In this document: one piece after another, positions 49,584 through 58,124 of the stretch
How positions within the stretch are numbered: position 1 is the first letter of the stretch
Layout: each line of letters begins with the position of its first letter
DNA from: Microbacterium pumilum
Lineage (GTDB): Bacteria > Actinomycetota > Actinomycetes > Actinomycetales > Microbacteriaceae
Assembly: GCF_039530225.1 (NCBI RefSeq)
Contig: NZ_BAAAOH010000001.1
Coordinates: 4,278,001-4,342,000 of the forward strand
DNA: 64,000 bases
Direction of reading: 5' to 3'
Made by a program: the position numbers and the translations under genes
Notes under the pieces: model-generated
Database searches by the model: none
What the model was told of the DNA's origin: nothing
Seen by the model: only the letters and a program-made list of their open reading frames with translations

Positions 49584-50935
49584 GCTCGGCGAAGTCCGCC
49601 TCGATCCGCGGTGCGGCTCTGCCGGGCCCGGATGCCAGTGCGGTGTTCTCGAGGCTGTTCCTGGTGCTCGTCGTGGCGGGGGCGGTCGGTGCGGCGATGC
49701 TCGCGGTGTTCGACGCAACGAGGCCCGTGCGGCTGGATATCTCTCTGGTCGCACGTCTCTGCGGGCTCGAGGGCGGGTTCGCCGTGACGGTGCTGGTGCT
49801 GCTGATGTCGCGCGCGCCCTTCCTCGAGCGCGGCATCGGTGCTGATCAGATGGCTCGCTGGCACGGGGTGCTCGGACGCGTCGCGATCATCGCGATCGTG
49901 GTCCACGCCGTCGGTGCGACAGCCGCTTGGGCGATCGCCCGCGGCATATCGTTCGGAGCGTCGGTGGGTGAGGTGCTGGTCATGCCCGGATTGGTGGAGG
50001 CGACGGTGGCGACGTTCCTCCTGCTCGGGGTCGGAGCGGTGTCGGCGCGAGCCGCGCGACGGCGGCTGCGATACGAGGTCTGGCACGCGCTCCACCTGAC
50101 GACGTATCTCGCCATCGCCCTGTCGTTCTCGCACGAGCTGGCAGGACCCGACCTCGCCGGTCGGCCCGCCGCGCAGATGGCCTGGGGCTGTCTCTACACC
50201 CTCAGCTTCGCCCTGCTCCTGAGGTACCGCGTGCTCGCGCCGCTCCTGCAGCTGTGGCGACACCGGATGCGGGTGGTCAGCATCGTGCCTGAGGGCAAGG
50301 ACGTGGTCAGCATCATCGTGCGCGGGTGCCACCTCGACGAGCTGCGCGCAGAGTCCGGACAGTTCTTCCGCTGGAGGTTCCTCACCCGTGCGACGTGGCC
50401 GGCCGCGCATCCTTTCTCGCTCTCGGCACCCCCGTCCCAGGATTTCCTCCGTCTCACGGTCAAGTCCGTCGGTGATGGGACCGCCCTGCTGCACCAGCTG
50501 CGCCCGGGCGTGCGCGTGTCGGCGGAAGGGCCGTACGGGGCGATGACCGAGCGACGACGGCGGCGCGCCGGCATCCTGCTCATCGCCGGCGGGGTCGGCA
50601 TCACCCCGATGCGATCGCTCTTCGAGACGGTCCACCGAGGCGACGGGACGCTGACCCTCCTCTACCGCGCCTCCACCACCGCAGAGCTGGTGTTCCGCGA
50701 CGAGCTCGAGGCCATAGCCGCCGAGCGCGACGCCGAGCTCATCTATCTGGTCGGGTCGTCATCCGAACCGGCCAACGCGATGACCCCCGCGAACCTGCTG
50801 CGGCTGGTGCCCGACATGACCGAGCGCGATGTCTACATGTGCGCGTCGCCGCGATTCGCTGCTGCGGCGCAGGAAGCACTGCTCGCCGCCGGTTTGCCAC
50901 GACGCCGGCTGCACCAGGAGGAGTTCGTGTTCTGA
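49580..50935 (+). CDS. Ferric-reductase-like transmembrane flavoprotein (FNR type)
   Basis: The 451-residue protein has an N-terminal haem-binding membrane domain of about six segments, with His in RWHGVLGRVAIIAIVVHAVG and YEVWHALHLTTYLAIALSFS. A FAD/NAD(P)H-binding domain follows: HPFSLSAPPS (FAD), GGVGITPMRSLFE (NADPH) and terminal HQEEFVF. It probably passes electrons from NADPH across the membrane; many homologues are paired with FMN-binding proteins, but none is seen here. Confidence 0.9.
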   Translation: MSSAKSASIRGAALPGPDASAVFSRLFLVLVVAGAVGAAMLAVFDATRPVRLDISLVARLCGLEGGFAVTVLVLLMSRAPFLERGIGADQMARWHGVLGRVAIIAIVVHAVGATAAWAIARGISFGASVGEVLVMPGLVEATVATFLLLGVGAVSARAARRRLRYEVWHALHLTTYLAIALSFSHELAGPDLAGRPAAQMAWGCLYTLSFALLLRYRVLAPLLQLWRHRMRVVSIVPEGKDVVSIIVRGCHLDELRAESGQFFRWRFLTRATWPAAHPFSLSAPPSQDFLRLTVKSVGDGTALLHQLRPGVRVSAEGPYGAMTERRRRRAGILLIAGGVGITPMRSLFETVHRGDGTLTLLYRASTTAELVFRDELEAIAAERDAELIYLVGSSSEPANAMTPANLLRLVPDMTERDVYMCASPRFAAAAQEALLAAGLPRRRLHQEEFVF

Positions 50936-50950
50936 CCGCGCATCTGCTCT

Positions 50951-51142
50951 CTAGCGCCCCGAGCCGCCCGCGCGCTCGCTCTTCGACGTCGGGAGTGCTC
51001 CCTTTACGGCGACGACCCCGATCGGTGTCCAGCGGCCAGGTTCGCCGCTGGCGCGCGGCGCGGCGATCTCCAGCTCGGGTGGCCTGGCCTGTTGGGCCAG
51101 GTCCGTGGGCGTCCACGGTCGACCGGGTGCATCCGAGGTCAT
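50951..51142 (-). pseudogene. Probable DUF2255 family remnant, truncated at 63 aa
   Basis: The open frame matches the N-terminal half of DUF2255 proteins: PWTPTDLAQQARPPELEIAA, then PRASGEPGRWTPIGVV, where an intact family member continues VVVxGDxxYVRS. Here it breaks off into ALPTSKSERAGGSGR and a stop. The usual length is about 120 aa, so I read it as a decayed gene. It is convergent with the ferric-reductase-like gene. This rests on remembered family features. Confidence 0.5.
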
Positions 51143-51221
51143 GTGATCATTCTGGATCGCCCACGTGCCCTGCGGCAGCGCCGCCCTGTCACGGTCCGCG
51201 GTGCCGGGCTACCATGAGCGC

Positions 51222-51611
51222 ATGAGCGGGGATCCGCGAGCTCCGTCCGACGCATGGCGCCGGGTATTCTTCTGGATCGGCTGGTGGATGCTGGTCGGTG
51301 CGACGGCACTGCTCGCCCTCAACCACCTGGTCGGCGCCTTCGCGTTCGCGTCGACGGATGATGAGCAGATGATGTTCATCGCCTTCGCGGCGTTGCAGGC
51401 GTTGAGCGTCCTCGTGCTGCTGATCCCGTATCGCCGGCTGGAGTGGTGGGCGTGGTGGGCGACCTGGATACCGATCGCCGCCCTGGCCGCGACAGGTCCC
51501 GTGTTCCTGAGTTCGATCGGCGGCGTCTACCTCGGAATCTCCGCCATTCTGGCGGTGGCACAGCTCGTGACCGTTTCCCGCTTCGCCAGGTCTCGCCCGC
51601 CGGGATCCTGA
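51222..51611 (+). CDS. Small polytopic membrane protein, 129 aa
   Basis: Four hydrophobic segments (residues about 15-37, 48-68, 72-92 and 96-118) are present; the family is not recognised. TACCAT (51210-51215) lies exactly 6 nt before the ATG. A nearby ATG at 51214 is out of frame with it and gives only three codons. Confidence 0.78.
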   Translation: MSGDPRAPSDAWRRVFFWIGWWMLVGATALLALNHLVGAFAFASTDDEQMMFIAFAALQALSVLVLLIPYRRLEWWAWWATWIPIAALAATGPVFLSSIGGVYLGISAILAVAQLVTVSRFARSRPPGS

Positions 51612-51622
51612 GATCGCGTCGG

Positions 51623-52312
51623 TCAGCCGATGAGGCTGACGGCCCGCGCAATGACGAGTGCGAGGATGACGAACCCGCCGAACGACTCCAACGACATGAG
51701 CAGCTTGGCCCGTGCGGTGAGCGGCATGGTGTCGGTCGCGCTGAACGCCATCGAGTTGGCCAGCGAGAAGTAGAAGTAGTCGACGAAGCTCGCCGTCCAG
51801 TCCGACTTCAGCGACGAACCGGCGGCCACCTCGACGATGGTGTCGTCATCTTCGTCCTGCGGGAAGCGGAAGTCGGCACGCGGGAGTTCGGAGCGCTTCG
51901 CCATCGTTCGGATGACCGGTCCTCCGCGATCGATCTCCCAGTAGAGCAGAGCGAAGCCGATGACATTCGCCACCCAGACCTGCAATGCCGACTGCAGCAG
52001 CGACGGTCCTTCGGCCTGCCCGTGTATGAGCACGAAGACCAGGGAGATCAGCGTGATCTGGTTGGAGGTCACCACGATGATGACGAGCGCGAGCGACACG
52101 ACGCGCGACCAGGTGGTCTGCCGGTTGAAATGGCGCGGGTTGATGATGATGAGCGGGATGAGCAGCAGGATGCCGACGGCGACCGTGACGTACCGCTGAA
52201 CCGTGAGCAGATCGTTCGGCAGAGCCCCGTACAGTGCGAGGGCCACGACCAGCGCGAACACCGCCGGCCAGCGATGCTCGATGCGGGCGTTGCGCGACTC
52301 GTGCTGATTCAC
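51623..52312 (-). CDS. DUF1345 family membrane protein
   Basis: The 229-residue protein has five or six membrane segments. The late FVDYFYFSLANSMAFSATDT followed by MPLTARAKLLMSLESFGGFV is the hallmark of DUF1345. The function is unknown. The GTG at 52312 lies 6 nt after TATGCT on the minus strand, a leaderless-type start. It is convergent with the 129-aa membrane gene. Confidence 0.88.
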   Translation of the reverse strand: MNQHESRNARIEHRWPAVFALVVALALYGALPNDLLTVQRYVTVAVGILLLIPLIIINPRHFNRQTTWSRVVSLALVIIVVTSNQITLISLVFVLIHGQAEGPSLLQSALQVWVANVIGFALLYWEIDRGGPVIRTMAKRSELPRADFRFPQDEDDDTIVEVAAGSSLKSDWTASFVDYFYFSLANSMAFSATDTMPLTARAKLLMSLESFGGFVILALVIARAVSLIG

Positions 52313-52402
52313 CCTCGAAGCATAGGTGCGGCACGATGTCGGTCTCGGGCGGCGCGACCGAGCCGGGTCGTGCCGATCGACCTGCACGTAGGATCGGGTC
52401 AA

Positions 52403-53155
52403 ATGCGCGAGTTCGTCCGAGGAATCACTCTGCTCGCACGCGGGTTCGCCTACTGGCCCCGGCGCCCCGGACTCATGGCGCTCGGTCTCGTTCCGGCCGC
52501 GATCGTCGCCGCGCTGTTCCTCGCGGGATTGATCGCGCTGGGCGCCTTCCTGCCCGCCATCACCGAGGCAATGACGCCCTTCGCCGATGGCTGGCCCGGA
52601 CTGTGGTCCACCGTCATCCGCGTTGCCATCGGAACCGCGCTGCTCGGAGCTGCGCTCGTCCTGCTCGCGGTCTCGTTCACCGCGCTCACGCTGCTGATCG
52701 GCGAGCCTTTCTACGACCGGATCTGGCGGGCCGTGGAGTCGGATCTGGGCAGCTCGGGCATCGACGCCGACTATGGATTCTGGCGAGCTCTCGGGGATGG
52801 GTTCAGGCTGCTTGCGCGCGGCGTCGGGGTCGCTCTGCTCGCGGCGCTGGTCGGCCTCGTGCCGGTGGTGGGCGGCGTGCTCAGCACGATCCTCGCGCTG
52901 CTGCTCACGGGGTGGCTGATCGCGGACGAGCTGACGCCCCGGGCTCTCACGGCGCGTGGGATCGATCGTGCCGCCCGGCGAGAGCTGATGCGACACCACC
53001 GGGCCCGGGTACTGGGGTTCGGCGTCGCCACGCAGCTCTGCTTCCTCGTTCCCCTCGGCGCGATCATCACGATGCCGTCAGCCGTCGCGGGATCGACCGT
53101 TCTCGCGTGCTCACTGCTCGAGGCTGATACCGCAGACGCGGAACCGTCCGAGTGA
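52403..53155 (+). CDS. EI24/CysZ-like membrane protein
   Basis: The 250-residue protein has four main hydrophobic segments and the EI24 motifs RGITLLARGFAYWPRRPGLM and LIGEPFYDRIWRAVE, with GVLSTILALLLTGWLIADEL near the end. E. coli CysZ of this family imports sulfate, but most actinobacterial members are uncharacterised. TAGGAT lies 8 nt before the ATG. Confidence 0.85.
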   Translation: MREFVRGITLLARGFAYWPRRPGLMALGLVPAAIVAALFLAGLIALGAFLPAITEAMTPFADGWPGLWSTVIRVAIGTALLGAALVLLAVSFTALTLLIGEPFYDRIWRAVESDLGSSGIDADYGFWRALGDGFRLLARGVGVALLAALVGLVPVVGGVLSTILALLLTGWLIADELTPRALTARGIDRAARRELMRHHRARVLGFGVATQLCFLVPLGAIITMPSAVAGSTVLACSLLEADTADAEPSE

Positions 53156-53249
53156 ACCGGAACCGTGCCGCACGTCTCGAACGCGGTGAGGTCCCCCGGC
53201 TCGGCGGGTGCTGACGCCCTGGCCGGGCCGATGTCCCTGGGCAGTACAT

Positions 53250-53954
53250 CTAGCGCCGGGTCGCGACGTAGACGGTGTTGGACGAGGTTCCGCCCGTGAG
53301 GCGGTTGTCGAACGTCACAACGTGAGCCGCGCGATCATCGAAGACCGAGGAGAGCAGCGACATGAACTCGGCGTCGGGCGGATCATCCGACCACAGAGCG
53401 AAGACGCCCCGGTCGGTGAGGTGCCGAGCGAGGGATGCGAGGCCCGCCGCGGTGTAGAGGTCGGCGTGACTCGGATCCAGCGTGTGGTGCGGCGAGTGAT
53501 CGACATCGAGCAGGATGACGTCATACGGCGTGTCCTCGGGCTCGGGCGTACGGCGCATCACGGCGAAGAAGTCGTCGTGAACCAGGGTCGTCCGAGCATC
53601 TCCTACCAGCTCCGCGGAAACCGGGAGCAGTTCCCTCTCGTGCCACCCGATCACCGCGGTGAGCGCGTCGATCACATCCAGCCGGCGAACGCGTTCGTCG
53701 TGCAGCGCGGTCGCTGCGGTGTAGCCCAGTCCGAGACCGCCCACGAGCACGTCGAGGTGGATGCCTTCCGCGGCGGCGAGACCCAGCGTCGCGAGCTCTT
53801 CCTCAGCGACCGTGAACAGGCTCGACATGAGGTACTCGTCCTTGAGCTTCACCTCGTAGATCAGCTCATCCGTCGCGGGGTCGGCACGCCGACGGAGGGT
53901 CAGCTCCCCCATCCGCGTCTGCTGCCAGTCGAGCTCCTCGAAGCGGGCGATCAT
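53250..53954 (-). CDS. Spermidine-synthase-like SAM-dependent methyltransferase fold protein
   Basis: The 234-residue protein has the spermidine synthase fold: LVGGLGLGYTAATAL (SAM loop), a DVIDALTAVIGWH acidic strand and YDVILLDVDHSP. The polyamine-synthase catalytic DxxD context is not convincing, so it may act on another substrate. The ATG at 53954 is preferred to a GTG at 53987. It is divergent from the following membrane protein gene. Confidence 0.82.
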   Translation of the reverse strand: MIARFEELDWQQTRMGELTLRRRADPATDELIYEVKLKDEYLMSSLFTVAEEELATLGLAAAEGIHLDVLVGGLGLGYTAATALHDERVRRLDVIDALTAVIGWHERELLPVSAELVGDARTTLVHDDFFAVMRRTPEPEDTPYDVILLDVDHSPHHTLDPSHADLYTAAGLASLARHLTDRGVFALWSDDPPDAEFMSLLSSVFDDRAAHVVTFDNRLTGGTSSNTVYVATRR

Positions 53955-54056
53955 GTGGGGCTCTCGTCTCTGGTGTTCTGAGTGCACAGCGGCGCGTCGG
54001 ATGTCGGTCTCCGCTCATCCTTCCCGATCGGCCGCGAATGGATGGACAATCGTGGC

Positions 54057-55208
54057 ATGGCACGCGATGCGTGGACGCAGAGAACGCGCCTCGAGGCCGC
54101 CGCGGTGCGGGTCGAGACACGGCTGCATCGCGATGGTGTGCTCGAGGCGCGTCGCTTCGCCGTGCGGACGGAGGCGCGCGCGATCGTCGTGGCGACCCTC
54201 GCCTTCGGCGTCGGACTTGCCGGTGGAGCGGTGGGGTTCTGGGGTCGCGTCGTGCCGGTGTGGGAGGGGGCGTCGGTCGGCGCGGGCGGCATAGTCGTCG
54301 CGGTGTTCATCACCCTCGCCGCCGCGTCGGTGAGCTATCGGCTCGCGGCTCGCGATCCGAGACAGGCGTGGCTGAAGGACCTCACGCGCTCCCGGCGAGC
54401 GTGGATGACCTCGGCGCTGGCGCTCGCGCTCGCCGCGGTGTTCGGAATGGTTCAGTGGATGCTGTTCGATTCGGCGTCGCTGATCTGGCCAGGAGCCGCC
54501 GTCGACACGCTGACCGCGACGATGATCGTCGCCCTCGTGGCCGGCGCCTCCGGGTACGCGGCCTTCTTGCTCGCCGCGCATGTCACCGCCACCCGACTGG
54601 TCCTGCTGCTGTTCGCCGTCGTGGCGACCGGGTTCACGGTGAGCGTCGCGACCGCGCGCGACGACGGCTGGTATCAACGCAATTTCAGCGAGCTCGGCGG
54701 CCAGGACGGCGTCACGGCGACGGTCTTCAACGCCACCCTCGTCACGGCGGGGGGTGTGACAGCGCTGCTCGCGTTCTATCTGCTGACGAGCCTGAAGGCG
54801 TGGGCGCACACCGAACCCCGAGTGACTCGCGCGCGGGCGCTCATCGTCTATGTGGTATTCCTCGTGCTCGCGGCATGCTTCATCGGCGCGGCGGTCGTGC
54901 CGGTCACGATCAGCCAGGTCGGCCACAACGTGTTCGCGATCGGAATGGCGGTGGTCTTCGGAGCCCTCCTGCTCGGCCTGCGCTGGGTGCTCCCCTGCCT
55001 CTCGTGGGCGATGCTCGCGGTCGCCCTCGCGGTTGCCGGCGGCATCCTCCTTTCGGCCACCCTGTTCTGGGTCGGCTACTACACTCTCGCCACCCACGAG
55101 ATGGTCTGCGCCGGCCTCGTGGTGGGGTGGCTGCTGCTGTTCACACGCACCCTCGCGGCAGCCGAGCGAGCGGATTCGGCGGCCGCCGACGCGGGATCCG
55201 AGTCCTAG
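54057..55208 (+). CDS. Polytopic membrane protein, DUF998-like
   Basis: The 383-residue protein has about ten hydrophobic segments after a charged N-terminal helix. Repeats such as FMVQWMLFDSAS-like and VGYYTLATHEMVCAGLVVGW are present (read here as FGMVQWMLFDSASLIWPG). The family match to DUF998 is tentative. The ATG at 54057 is chosen because GACAAT lies exactly 6 nt before it; ATG at 54042 is in frame upstream. Confidence 0.75.
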   Translation: MARDAWTQRTRLEAAAVRVETRLHRDGVLEARRFAVRTEARAIVVATLAFGVGLAGGAVGFWGRVVPVWEGASVGAGGIVVAVFITLAAASVSYRLAARDPRQAWLKDLTRSRRAWMTSALALALAAVFGMVQWMLFDSASLIWPGAAVDTLTATMIVALVAGASGYAAFLLAAHVTATRLVLLLFAVVATGFTVSVATARDDGWYQRNFSELGGQDGVTATVFNATLVTAGGVTALLAFYLLTSLKAWAHTEPRVTRARALIVYVVFLVLAACFIGAAVVPVTISQVGHNVFAIGMAVVFGALLLGLRWVLPCLSWAMLAVALAVAGGILLSATLFWVGYYTLATHEMVCAGLVVGWLLLFTRTLAAAERADSAAADAGSES

Positions 55209-55285
55209 AAAGCACGTCTCCGCTGCCGATCCGATCGTCATCCGGCACCTGTCGACAAGCGCCCGCCGGGTCTATCGTGGGCGTC

Positions 55286-57109
55286 GTGACACTTCAGGTG
55301 AGGCTGGCGGTGTTGCGCGCCCACCACGACGCCTCATACCCAGCCCTGTCAGACCAGGCCTGCTGGGAGATGCTGATCGAGAACCCCAACGGCACCGCGG
55401 TCATGCAGTACTGGACGGAGGTGACGCAAGGCCACCTCCAATTCACCGCGACGATGTTCCCTTGGGTCTCCATCGACGTCTACGACCCTGAGATGGAGCG
55501 CCCCGACCAACTGTCCGCCGCGCTGGACGCGACCCGTCGAGTCACCGACGACCTGTTCATCGAGTACGACGGCTTCGTGCTGCTGATGTACCCGGGAGTG
55601 GTGCAAGTGCCGGGCAAGGGTCAGCAGGGGATGACCGACGCCGGCGCAGTCGGGTTCGACCCTGCCCGCATGTGCGCGGTGCTGCACTACGGCACGCGAG
55701 ATCACACGTTCATGGCCCACGAGGTCGGTCACGTCCTGGGATTCGAGCACTCCTTCGGGTTGGTGAACACGGGGATGGACTGGGACGGCCTGCCGCCGTG
55801 GACCTCCGGCACCGACTACGGCGATCCGTACGACGTGATGTCGTCTGGGTCATTCGGTCGCTGCGACGATCCCCTCCTCGGAGTCGTCGCCAGCAGGCCC
55901 TGGACGCAGATCGCTTCGCCGGCCGGCTGGGTGGTGACTCCGACGCAGCCCGGTCTGAAGCCCTTGGGTGCCCCCACGGTCAACGCCGGTCCGGCACCGG
56001 CGCTCGCACATGTCGACTGGCGGTACCCCGAGGCACTGGGCCGGAGCGTCTCGCATGGGTCGTGGCCGTCGATCGGACAGCCGCCGCTCAGGGTCCGGTT
56101 GTACGCCGCCGACCACGCCGCGGCCGGTACGCGCCTGCTGGCGCTGCATCCGCCCGCCGAGCCGGAAAGCGGAATAGGGCGCGTCTACCTCGAGTACCGC
56201 CGCCCGGCTGGTTGGGACGCCGGGTATGCCACACGCGATCGCAGGGTGCAGCCAGCGAACGTCGTGGTTGATCTGGCTCGGCAGGCCGTGGTCGCCCACA
56301 CCGTCGGGCTGAGTTACGTCGGACCACGGATCTGGTACCGCGGCCGCATCCTGATGCCGCTCACCGCGGACACGGACATGCAGATCTCGACGACTCCCCT
56401 CTCGGTGCGGGCGGTCGCGAGCGGCGACGACTGGGTGGACCTGGAGGTCGTCCACGGGACCGACACGGGCATCGCCCTGTCGGTTCGACGCGAAGACGTC
56501 CTCGCCAGCGAGACCGTCACCGGGGTGGAGCACACTCCGTGCGGAGATCGGGTCGACGAAGTCAATCGACTGTTCCGCACGACGATGAGCTACCTCCCGG
56601 CCGTGCGGGGCTTCGACGGCAACACGCCAGTGACCTGGCGAGTGGGCGGCAGAGTGGCCACGCCGCCGGCCATGATGCTCGACACCGCGGACGGTGAGAG
56701 TCGCATCGAGGTGGATGTCGCGGGCGCGACGCAGGAGCTCACCCTGAGATCGGCCCGCGGGCATCACTACAACGTCGAGGTGATGGCGACCGTCACCGAA
56801 CCCGGTGGGACGGTCCACACTGCGAGCGAGGCCTTCGATCCGACCGGATCGTACGTCGGCATCGCCCCTGAGGACCAGGGCCTGCTCGACGAGTGCTGGC
56901 AGAAGTGGGCGAAGAGCAAGCGGCTCGAGCCGTTCCAGCAGCTGCGAGTCCGCGACCAGTTCCGAAGGACGCCGCAGGGTCGACGGGTACTCGAGGACGA
57001 ATCGCTCGAGTCCGTTCTCGTGGAGGTGCTGGGCCGACAGCGCGTCGACGACCTCGAGCCCGCCGCGCGTGAGGCACTCGAGAAGCTCGTCGAGCTCGGC
57101 CTGAGGTAG
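55286..57109 (+). CDS. Metzincin-type zinc metalloprotease-like protein without signal peptide
   Basis: The 607-residue protein carries the full metzincin zinc signature HEVGHVLGFEH at residues 145-155, followed by YDVMSSG, a plausible Met-turn. The N-terminal region resembles M6-type domains. The remaining 400 residues are beta-rich (LRVRLYAADHAAAGTRLLAL, then VYLEYRRPAGWD) and end in a helical tail. No signal peptide or membrane segment is visible at the GTG 55286 start, so it would be cytoplasmic or exported by an unusual route. TATCGT lies 7 nt upstream. Confidence 0.75.
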   Translation: MTLQVRLAVLRAHHDASYPALSDQACWEMLIENPNGTAVMQYWTEVTQGHLQFTATMFPWVSIDVYDPEMERPDQLSAALDATRRVTDDLFIEYDGFVLLMYPGVVQVPGKGQQGMTDAGAVGFDPARMCAVLHYGTRDHTFMAHEVGHVLGFEHSFGLVNTGMDWDGLPPWTSGTDYGDPYDVMSSGSFGRCDDPLLGVVASRPWTQIASPAGWVVTPTQPGLKPLGAPTVNAGPAPALAHVDWRYPEALGRSVSHGSWPSIGQPPLRVRLYAADHAAAGTRLLALHPPAEPESGIGRVYLEYRRPAGWDAGYATRDRRVQPANVVVDLARQAVVAHTVGLSYVGPRIWYRGRILMPLTADTDMQISTTPLSVRAVASGDDWVDLEVVHGTDTGIALSVRREDVLASETVTGVEHTPCGDRVDEVNRLFRTTMSYLPAVRGFDGNTPVTWRVGGRVATPPAMMLDTADGESRIEVDVAGATQELTLRSARGHHYNVEVMATVTEPGGTVHTASEAFDPTGSYVGIAPEDQGLLDECWQKWAKSKRLEPFQQLRVRDQFRRTPQGRRVLEDESLESVLVEVLGRQRVDDLEPAAREALEKLVELGLR

Positions 57110-57239
57110 CGACTGTCCGGAGGAGTGGTCGTCCTGGTGGCGGCTTCCGCGTGTCGGGACCGCCGAGTACCGTGGAGCCTCGCGGGGTCGTCGCTCGTCA
57201 GCGGCTTGGACTCGACAGCTCGCGAAAGGAGTCACCCCT

Positions 57240-57911
57240 ATGGGCGAGTCGACGAGCGGATCGGACTGGATCTCCCCTGCCGAGTTTCACCGGGCTCAGG
57301 GGGTCACCGATTGGCGTGTCATGGGCACAGGACCGCAGGCCGTCTTCACGGCGACATCCCTCTCTCATGCGGCGAGCCTCGTCGCCCCGATCCTCTCTGC
57401 AGCCGACCGATTCGGCGTCCTCCCCGACATCGACGTGCGTCCCGAGGGTGTCGTCGTGCGCATCCCCGACCGCACCTTCGAGGGCATCCCCGCAGCTGCC
57501 GTGGAGTTCGCGGCGGCCGTGTCCGAGGCAGCCGCCGAGCTGTCGTTGACCGCGGACCCGTCGCTTGCGCAGTCGATCGGCGTCTACGTGGCCCAGCACT
57601 CCGAGGCAGATGTGCGGCCGTTCTTCATGGCCGCGCTGGGCTATGCCGCTTTGGGTGACACGGATGCCGTCGATCCCCTGCGAAGCGGCCCACAGCTCGC
57701 CTTCAACCCGATCACCGGCGACACTCCGGCGAGGGGCCGGACGCATCTCGATGTCTTCGTGCCGGCCGACCAGGCTCAGGCGCGGGTGGATGCCGCCCTC
57801 GCCGCCGGGGGCAGGCTCGCGGACGACAAGTACGCTCCCGCATGGTGGTCGCTGGCGTCACCGGAGAACCACGGCGTGGACATCGCGTCCTGGACCGATA
57901 CCACCGACTGA
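57240..57911 (+). CDS. Fusion of degenerate pterin carbinolamine dehydratase and VOC domains
   Basis: In this 223-residue protein, residues about 10-100 follow the PCD/DCoH pattern (DWRVMGTGPQAVFTATSLSH, AVEFAAAVSEAAAEL), but the catalytic HHPdi motif is replaced by GVLPDIDV, so dehydratase activity is unlikely. Residues 110-220 form a glyoxalase-6-like VOC domain ending AWWSLASPENHGVDIASW. GGAG lies 8 nt before the ATG. The function is unknown. Confidence 0.75.
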   Translation: MGESTSGSDWISPAEFHRAQGVTDWRVMGTGPQAVFTATSLSHAASLVAPILSAADRFGVLPDIDVRPEGVVVRIPDRTFEGIPAAAVEFAAAVSEAAAELSLTADPSLAQSIGVYVAQHSEADVRPFFMAALGYAALGDTDAVDPLRSGPQLAFNPITGDTPARGRTHLDVFVPADQAQARVDAALAAGGRLADDKYAPAWWSLASPENHGVDIASWTDTTD

Positions 57912-58073
57912 CGCATCAGCGTCACCGCCGAGTGCTCACAACTCGCGTGACGAGCCCAGAATGCGGACGACTCGTCGGGCCGACGACCAGCAGAATGACG
58001 CCGACACTGCGAGCGGATCCGTCGCGCCTTTACGTGAGCGCGTGCGCATCGGGCTTGCGGCCGGGTCTGCGAC

Positions 58074-58104
58074 GTGACATCCTAATTCCACAACTGTAGA
58101 ATTA
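58074..58104 (+). promoter_or_regulatory. Promoter overlapped by a 22-bp TetR-type palindrome
   Basis: GTGACA (58074-58079) and TAGAAT (58097-58102) are 17 bp apart. A palindrome at 58083-58104 with arms TAATTC and GAATTA and 18 of 22 symmetric positions covers the spacer and -10. Upstream, GGGCTTGCGGC (58051-58061) matches 11 consecutive bases of the rifamycin-associated element as I remember it. The coupled TetR protein is the obvious candidate to bind the palindrome. Confidence 0.65.
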
Positions 58105-58124
58105 ACTCTCCTCGAGGACTGCAG

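Noticed and set aside
54038..55285. A 1023-codon frame joining the membrane-protein region to the metzincin
   Set aside because: The first 416 codons are a low-quality frame over the real membrane protein gene. The metzincin-like sequence only starts at the GTG at 55286.
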